A stretch of 17,894 nt of DNA from UBA1189 sp045544835 (lineage in GTDB: Bacteria; Bacteroidota; Bacteroidia; Bacteroidales; Bacteroidaceae), in the NCBI GenBank assembly GCA_045544835.1, contig JAZPZS010000022.1, positions 1-17,894 on the forward strand, in the 5' to 3' direction. Within the stretch, counting starts at the first letter, position 1, and every line of letters begins with the position of its first letter. The position numbers were made by a program, and so were the translations under genes. Positions 13,971 to 17,894 of this stretch are shown piece by piece. The notes beneath the pieces were generated by a model. It saw only the letters and a program-made list of their open reading frames with translations, had not been told where the DNA came from and searched no databases.

Positions 13971-14122
13971 CAGAGTATCTGTTTTTGTGTAGTTATTCAT
14001 ACGGATAGGTAAGTTCTTTTTCACAAATCGCTTTAGGGGTGAGTTGGATGTAGTCGAGCATTATTTCCTTTACGCTATTGTCTGCAGGCTGTATGCGCAG
14101 ATAATGGTCGGTATGCCCATCG
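13747..14122 (+). repeat. Copy 2 of the 376-bp direct duplication (partner 10704-11079)
   Basis: This is the copy inside the intact operon, covering the FAS1 gene 3' end and the 431-aa gene 5' end, with eight differences from copy 1. A second short match continues the homology at 14688-14723, corresponding to 11075-11110 at offset 3613. The ancestral duplicated block was therefore at least about 976 bp. Confidence 0.95.
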
Positions 14123-15537
14123 GTATGATAGTATCCGATAATACGGCGTACAGTTACACTGTTCTCACGCATAACTGAGGTGCCTTGACTAGTGCACGAA
14201 TAATTGTTAAGTCCTTTCATCCATCCCAACTCACGGTATGCATTTTCATTCGCAATGATTTCTTCCTCAGTCAAGCCTGTGTCAGTGAACCATCCATTGT
14301 CTATGCTGCTTATTGTATAGTCTATTGGTTCACCGCAAGGTTGGTCGTCAATATAGAGCTGGGCTATACCTCGGTGAGCCATCAATGCAATGCCCAAGCA
14401 TAACTGGTAAGTTCCCGCAGGCATAGGAGGAAGTTTAAAGGTTACACCTGTAGACCCTTCCGAAGGTTGTAGAAGTAATTCGTCTGTTTGGTAACTCCAA
14501 AATCCGACTGAGCCTGGCTCATACATAAGATACTGTTCGCCTTCATAGGAGAAATTTCTCATTACTCGAGAAGGCAAAATCGTAGTTTTCCCCTGCATAT
14601 GACGTATGCCGTTATTGGCAAACTCGGGAGATAGCGTGGTAAGGTCGAAGGTCATACGCTCATTGAATACAATATTCTGGGTCTGCGCATCGTAACTGAT
14701 AATGTTATTGATGCAATGGTAAACACCGTTGCTCGCTTGATTGTCGCATTTGTCCTTAATCAGTGGAGCACCTGTAATATTAAACAGCTCTCCACCATTA
14801 AAAGTCCCGTATTTTCGGTTGATGTGGTGTACATATTCAGTCTTACGTCCATAAGAAACCTTCATTAAGGAATAGGGCATCATCGTTTCGTAGCAATCGT
14901 AAGCATCGTGGGACCATAAGAGGAAGCAGCCCGAAATTTCATTGCCAAAGAAATCATTCATCGTTGCCGCTACAAGAGAACCTGTGTCACAATACCGGTC
15001 GAGCAAATGATACGACACGAAACGATTAAGCGAGTTCCGACGGTCAGTAGGGTCGGCGACAGTTGCATCTTCGGGATACACCTCGTCATATATCTTCGCT
15101 GCATATGCTTTCAGGTCTTCTATATTATTGATGCCATATCGGGCGTATACACTGTCTGGCTCCACGAAGGCTGTAAAGCGATGACAATCATGTGCAATGG
15201 GGATACAACTGTAAAAACCGTCACGGTCCATATACTGACTGGCATAGTTCAGCTCATTCTGTGTGGGGCCGGTATAGGTGTAGTCGTAGATTGGTACGTT
15301 CAGTGAATCTGCCATATGGGTGAGCACCAACGCTTCATAGAACAAGCTGATATTAGGGTCGCTCGCCATCAATGCTGGCAACTTGTCGGCATTGGACATA
15401 GTACCCATCGTGATGCTATCCACCTCCTCAAGGGGAATGTTGTAGTTGCTCCAGTAGCTGCGTACGTGCAGACCCTCCTGCGCGCTTATGCCCAGCGCCG
15501 CGCAGGCGGTTATCAAGGTAAGTAGATGCTTCTTCAT
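13993..15537 (-). CDS. Exported fasciclin (FAS1) domain protein
   Basis: FAS1 domains mediate adhesion or ligand binding at cell surfaces and are common in Bacteroidetes exported proteins. The 514-aa product has a signal peptide (MKKHLLTLITACAALGISAQ), a short module (GLHVRSYWSNYNIPLEEVDSI, ~22-42), and a FAS1 domain at ~55-283 marked by FTAFVEPDSVYARYG (121-135), RFVSYHLLD (172-180) and NGVYHCINNIISYD (270-283). A C-terminal beta-sandwich (~285-505: FKLPPMPAGTYQLCLGI, AQLYIDDQPCGEPIDY, YLRIQPADNSVKEIMLDYIQL) looks like a carbohydrate- or ligand-binding jelly roll. There is no lipobox and no clear sorting tail. The ATG overlaps the stop of the 162-aa gene by 4 bp (ATGA), implying translational coupling. 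The function beyond surface adhesion or binding is unknown. Confidence 0.88.
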   Translation of the reverse strand: MKKHLLTLITACAALGISAQEGLHVRSYWSNYNIPLEEVDSITMGTMSNADKLPALMASDPNISLFYEALVLTHMADSLNVPIYDYTYTGPTQNELNYASQYMDRDGFYSCIPIAHDCHRFTAFVEPDSVYARYGINNIEDLKAYAAKIYDEVYPEDATVADPTDRRNSLNRFVSYHLLDRYCDTGSLVAATMNDFFGNEISGCFLLWSHDAYDCYETMMPYSLMKVSYGRKTEYVHHINRKYGTFNGGELFNITGAPLIKDKCDNQASNGVYHCINNIISYDAQTQNIVFNERMTFDLTTLSPEFANNGIRHMQGKTTILPSRVMRNFSYEGEQYLMYEPGSVGFWSYQTDELLLQPSEGSTGVTFKLPPMPAGTYQLCLGIALMAHRGIAQLYIDDQPCGEPIDYTISSIDNGWFTDTGLTEEEIIANENAYRELGWMKGLNNYSCTSQGTSVMRENSVTVRRIIGYYHTDGHTDHYLRIQPADNSVKEIMLDYIQLTPKAICEKELTYPYE

Positions 15538-16022
15538 CGTTTCAAGAGTTTAAAGGATTGTTTGTTGTCGATGTTCAGGATATAGGTGCCGGGGGCAAGT
15601 CCGTCGAGCGCTACGGTAATCACTTCTCCGCTTGCCGAGGTGTCGGCAGCCACACTGCGTCCGTCCAATGTATACATACGCACCTTGCCCGTTTCGCTGA
15701 TGCCGCTGACGGTGACCTTCGACTCGTCCAACCAGACGAAGCGGATGGTGTTCGCGGCCACGGGAGCCTCGATGGCCGTCTTGGGGTCGTAGGGCTTGAA
15801 GTAGAACTTGCGCACCTCGTCGTGCACGTAGCCCGTCACCTCACTGCCACAAGTGATGACAAACTCCTTGTCGGTAACCTGTACCTGCGGTCTCTCCCGT
15901 AGCGACACCTCCAGCGTGGTGCCGCTTTTGGTCTCCACTACGAGTGTACTGTACTCGTTTTGCGCCTGCACTGCCGCAGTTGCAGTGAGTGCAAGCATCC
16001 AAGATAGTAGAATCTTTCTCAT
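15534..16022 (-). CDS. Small exported protein: N-terminal module plus Por-secretion-tail-like C-terminus
   Basis: The 162-aa product has a signal peptide (MRKILLSWMLALTATAAVQAQ), then a beta-rich module STLVVETKSGTTLEVSLRERP (~25-45) extending to KFYFKPYD, a linker, and a C-terminal segment (~95-162) with VTVSGISETGKVRMYTLDG, LDGLAPGTYILNI and KLLKR. That segment resembles type IX sorting tails (strand pattern, LxGLxxGTYxL, basic end). With so little else in the protein, it may be a small structural or adaptor subunit rather than an enzyme. It is the first gene of the three-gene operon, 92 bp after lgt on the same strand. No convincing -7 box was found, and only a weak hairpin (16073-16094) separates it from lgt, so read-through from lgt is possible. 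Confidence 0.85.
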   Translation of the reverse strand: MRKILLSWMLALTATAAVQAQNEYSTLVVETKSGTTLEVSLRERPQVQVTDKEFVITCGSEVTGYVHDEVRKFYFKPYDPKTAIEAPVAANTIRFVWLDESKVTVSGISETGKVRMYTLDGRSVAADTSASGEVITVALDGLAPGTYILNIDNKQSFKLLKR

Positions 16023-16114
16023 ACGTTTTGGGTTGTTATGTGTACGTATAATATGTCGTTATCTGCAATACGAAAAGGCGCAAACACTCCTTTTGCTCTT
16101 TATCTATGATATTG

Positions 16115-16930
16115 TTATCTTGCTCTTGGAGATACGCCTTTCTTGAAGCTATTCACCATGCACCATACGCCGAGCACGACGAAGGGGATGCTGAGGAGCT
16201 GGCCCATATCGAGCGGCATGCCTACCTCGAAGTCGCTCTGCACCTCCTTGAAGAACTCCACGAAGAAGCGGAAGGTGAAGATGGTGGTGAGGCAGTAGCC
16301 AAAGAAGAATCCTGTGCCCACCTTGCGGGGCATACGCTTGTAGAGATACCAACTGATGAGCCCGAACAGCGCATAGGCAATAGCCTCATAGAGCTGGGCC
16401 GGATGGCGCGGAAGCATGTCGACCTGTGTGAAGATGAATCCGAAGTCGCCATCAGTAGGACGGCCAATAATCTCGGAGTTCATCAGATTGCCCAAGCGGA
16501 TGCAGCAGGCAGTGACAGGTGTGGCAATGGCTATATTGTCGAGCACTGTCCACAAGGGCACCTTGTACTTGCGCACATAGAGCCACAGGGCTATCATCAG
16601 TCCCAGGGTGCCACCATGGCTAGCCAGCCCCTGATAACCGATAAGGCGTACGCCCGAATCCGTGAAGCGGATAGGCAGGAGCATCTCGATGAAATGGGGA
16701 AAACTGGACAGATAATAGGCTGGTTCGTAGAACAGGCAGTGCCCCAAGCGCGAACCGATGAGGATGCCGAAGAAGCAATAAAAGAACAAAGGCTCAAACT
16801 GCTCTTCCTTTATCTTTTGATCCCTGTAGAGTTTCTGTACTACGAAGTAGGCTCCAGCGAGTCCTATCATCCAGAAGAGGGCGTAGAAACGTATCGGGCC
16901 AATGCCAAGAGGAGGATTCCAGGTAATCAT
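16115..16930 (-). CDS. lgt: Phosphatidylglycerol-prolipoprotein diacylglyceryl transferase
   Basis: Lgt moves diacylglycerol from phosphatidylglycerol to the lipobox cysteine of prolipoproteins, the first step of lipoprotein maturation at the inner membrane. The 271-aa product has about seven hydrophobic segments and the family motifs: GYQGLASHGG (~98-107, holding the conserved His), the signature RLGNLMNSEIIGRP (~145-158) and RHPAQLYEA (~175-183). MITWNPPLGIGPIRFYALFW is a typical start. It lies 82 bp after ychF on the same strand. The length is normal and no key motif is missing. Confidence 0.96.
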   Translation of the reverse strand: MITWNPPLGIGPIRFYALFWMIGLAGAYFVVQKLYRDQKIKEEQFEPLFFYCFFGILIGSRLGHCLFYEPAYYLSSFPHFIEMLLPIRFTDSGVRLIGYQGLASHGGTLGLMIALWLYVRKYKVPLWTVLDNIAIATPVTACCIRLGNLMNSEIIGRPTDGDFGFIFTQVDMLPRHPAQLYEAIAYALFGLISWYLYKRMPRKVGTGFFFGYCLTTIFTFRFFVEFFKEVQSDFEVGMPLDMGQLLSIPFVVLGVWCMVNSFKKGVSPRAR

Positions 16931-16941
16931 GTCGGTTAATT

Positions 16942-16969
16942 CTGAATTTTGAATTATGAATTATGAGTT
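16942..16969. repeat. Four 7-bp tandem repeats (TGAATTA type) between ychF and lgt
   Basis: CTGAATT, TTGAATT, ATGAATT and ATGAGTT follow one another at a 7-bp period, 12 bp before the lgt start. AT-rich repeats of this kind are frequent between genes in Bacteroidales as I recall; no function is assigned. Confidence 0.7.
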
Positions 16970-17012
16970 GCCCTCCGGTTGGAAGTTCTCGTTCACCTTT
17001 AATGCTAACTGA

Positions 17013-17894
17013 TTAAACGTTAAACCTGAAGTGCATGATGTCGCCATCCTGCACGACATACTCCTTGCCTTCCACGGAGAGCTTTCCAGCCTCGCGCACA
17101 GCTGCCTCGGAGCCATACTTGATGTAGTCGTCGTACTTGATGACCTCGGCACGGATAAAGCCCTTCTCGAAGTCAGTATGGATGACACCGGCACACTGCG
17201 GAGCCTTCCAACCCTTGCGGTAGGTCCATGCCTTCACCTCCATCTCACCGGCGGTGATGAAGGTCTCAAGGTCGAGCAGCGCATAAGCCGCCTTGATAAG
17301 GCGAGCCACGCCCGATTCCTCGAGTCCTACCTCGGCAAGGAACATCTGACGATCCTCGTAGGTGTCCAATTCAGCGATGTCGGCCTCGGTCTTGGCCGCT
17401 ACGATGAGCAGCTCGGCATTTTCCTCCTTGATGGCCTCACGCACCTGTTCCACATATTTGTTGCCATTGATGGCACTGCCCTCATCAACGTTGCAAACAT
17501 ACAGCACCGGCTTCGATGTCAGGAGGAAGAGCTCCTTGGCAGCTTTCTGCTCATCCTTGGTATCAAAGGATACGCTGCGGGCCGACTTGCCCTGTACCAA
17601 TGCGTCGCGGTACTTGCACAGCACCTCGTATTGCAACTTGGCCTGCTTGTCGCCACCTGTGGTAGCCTGCTTCTGCACTTTCTGTATGCGCTGTTCTATG
17701 GTCTCGAGGTCCTTGATCTGCAGCTCGGCATCAATAATCTCCTTGTCGCGCACGGGATCTACAGAACCATCCACGTGGGTCACATTATCATCGTCGAAGC
17801 AGCGGAGCACGTGGATGATGGCATCAGTTTCACGGATATTGGCCAGAAACTTGTTGCCCAATCCCTCGCCCTTGCTCGCACCCTTCACGAGACC
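17013..17894 (-). CDS. ychF: Redox-regulated ATPase/ribosome-binding GTPase YchF (N-terminus outside window)
   Basis: YchF (Obg-like ATPase 1) is a universally conserved cytosolic P-loop ATPase linked to translation and oxidative stress. The window holds the last 293 codons of a protein usually near 365 aa; the P-loop itself lies beyond the right edge. Visible are GASKGEGLGNKFLANIRETD and HVLRCFDDDNVTHVDGSVDP, the coiled-coil region (KEIIDAELQIKDLETIEQR), VCNVDEG (~NKxD-like position), and the C-terminal TGS-like domain from FITAGEMEVKAWTYRKG to the closing VVQDGDIMHFRFNV. The frame is open to the edge with no stop, so this is a partial gene, not a truncation. Confidence 0.96.
   Translation of the reverse strand, partial: GLVKGASKGEGLGNKFLANIRETDAIIHVLRCFDDDNVTHVDGSVDPVRDKEIIDAELQIKDLETIEQRIQKVQKQATTGGDKQAKLQYEVLCKYRDALVQGKSARSVSFDTKDEQKAAKELFLLTSKPVLYVCNVDEGSAINGNKYVEQVREAIKEENAELLIVAAKTEADIAELDTYEDRQMFLAEVGLEESGVARLIKAAYALLDLETFITAGEMEVKAWTYRKGWKAPQCAGVIHTDFEKGFIRAEVIKYDDYIKYGSEAAVREAGKLSVEGKEYVVQDGDIMHFRFNV

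Noticed and set aside
16073..16094. Terminator between lgt and the 162-aa gene
   Set aside because: A 6-bp stem (AAAAGG with CCTTTT) without a proper T run; left open rather than called.
16106..16939. 277-codon plus-strand frame opposite lgt
   Set aside because: Full overlap with a clear Lgt; the translation is rich in E, H and A with no recognisable fold.

Overview
The window reads as a chromosomal segment of a Bacteroidales bacterium, most likely Prevotellaceae or a near relative. Evidence for this is a PorZ-type protein of the type IX secretion system, several matches to the Bacteroidetes -7 box TAnnTTTG ahead of genes, weak or absent Shine-Dalgarno sequences, and Bacteroidetes-style surface proteins (FAS1, FN3-like, Por-secretion-tail-like). 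The family assignment is inference; the order-level call is firmer.

Left part (1-9930), plus strand unless noted: the tail of an unidentified gene, rdgB (house-cleaning of non-canonical purine NTPs), porZ, a convergent CDF metal-efflux gene (minus), a bacterial GH3-family acyl-adenylating enzyme, the pair pyrE and SRPBCC ending at a clear terminator, and a large secreted GH2 glycoside hydrolase with its own strong terminator. This is mostly ordinary core and carbohydrate metabolism.

Middle part (about 10,050-12,640) is the accessory region. It opens with a 559-bp MITE-like element (37-bp terminal inverted repeats, a second inner inverted repeat, and a central array of four 22-bp-spaced palindromes). 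Next comes a 376-bp duplicated block, 98% identical to sequence about 3.04 kb to the right, fused in frame to a second short match by a 570-bp deletion at a CATCG microhomology. A decayed hipBA toxin-antitoxin module follows: hipB looks intact behind a palindromic operator/promoter, while hipA has a homopolymer frameshift and a large internal deletion.

Right part (12,675-16,022, minus strand) is a three-gene operon of exported proteins: a 162-aa protein that is little more than an N-terminal module and a sorting-tail-like C-terminus, a 514-aa FAS1 (fasciclin) protein overlapping it by 4 bp, and a 431-aa protein with an FN3-like repeat and a possible degenerate FAS1 region. All three share a short beta-rich motif just after the signal peptide. 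PorZ in the same window makes export through type IX secretion plausible for the 162-aa protein. The window closes with lgt and the C-terminal four fifths of ychF, both housekeeping.

The most interesting items are the MITE with its palindromic minisatellite, the partial duplication of the surface-protein operon next to a broken hipBA locus, and the operon itself as an uncharacterised surface system.
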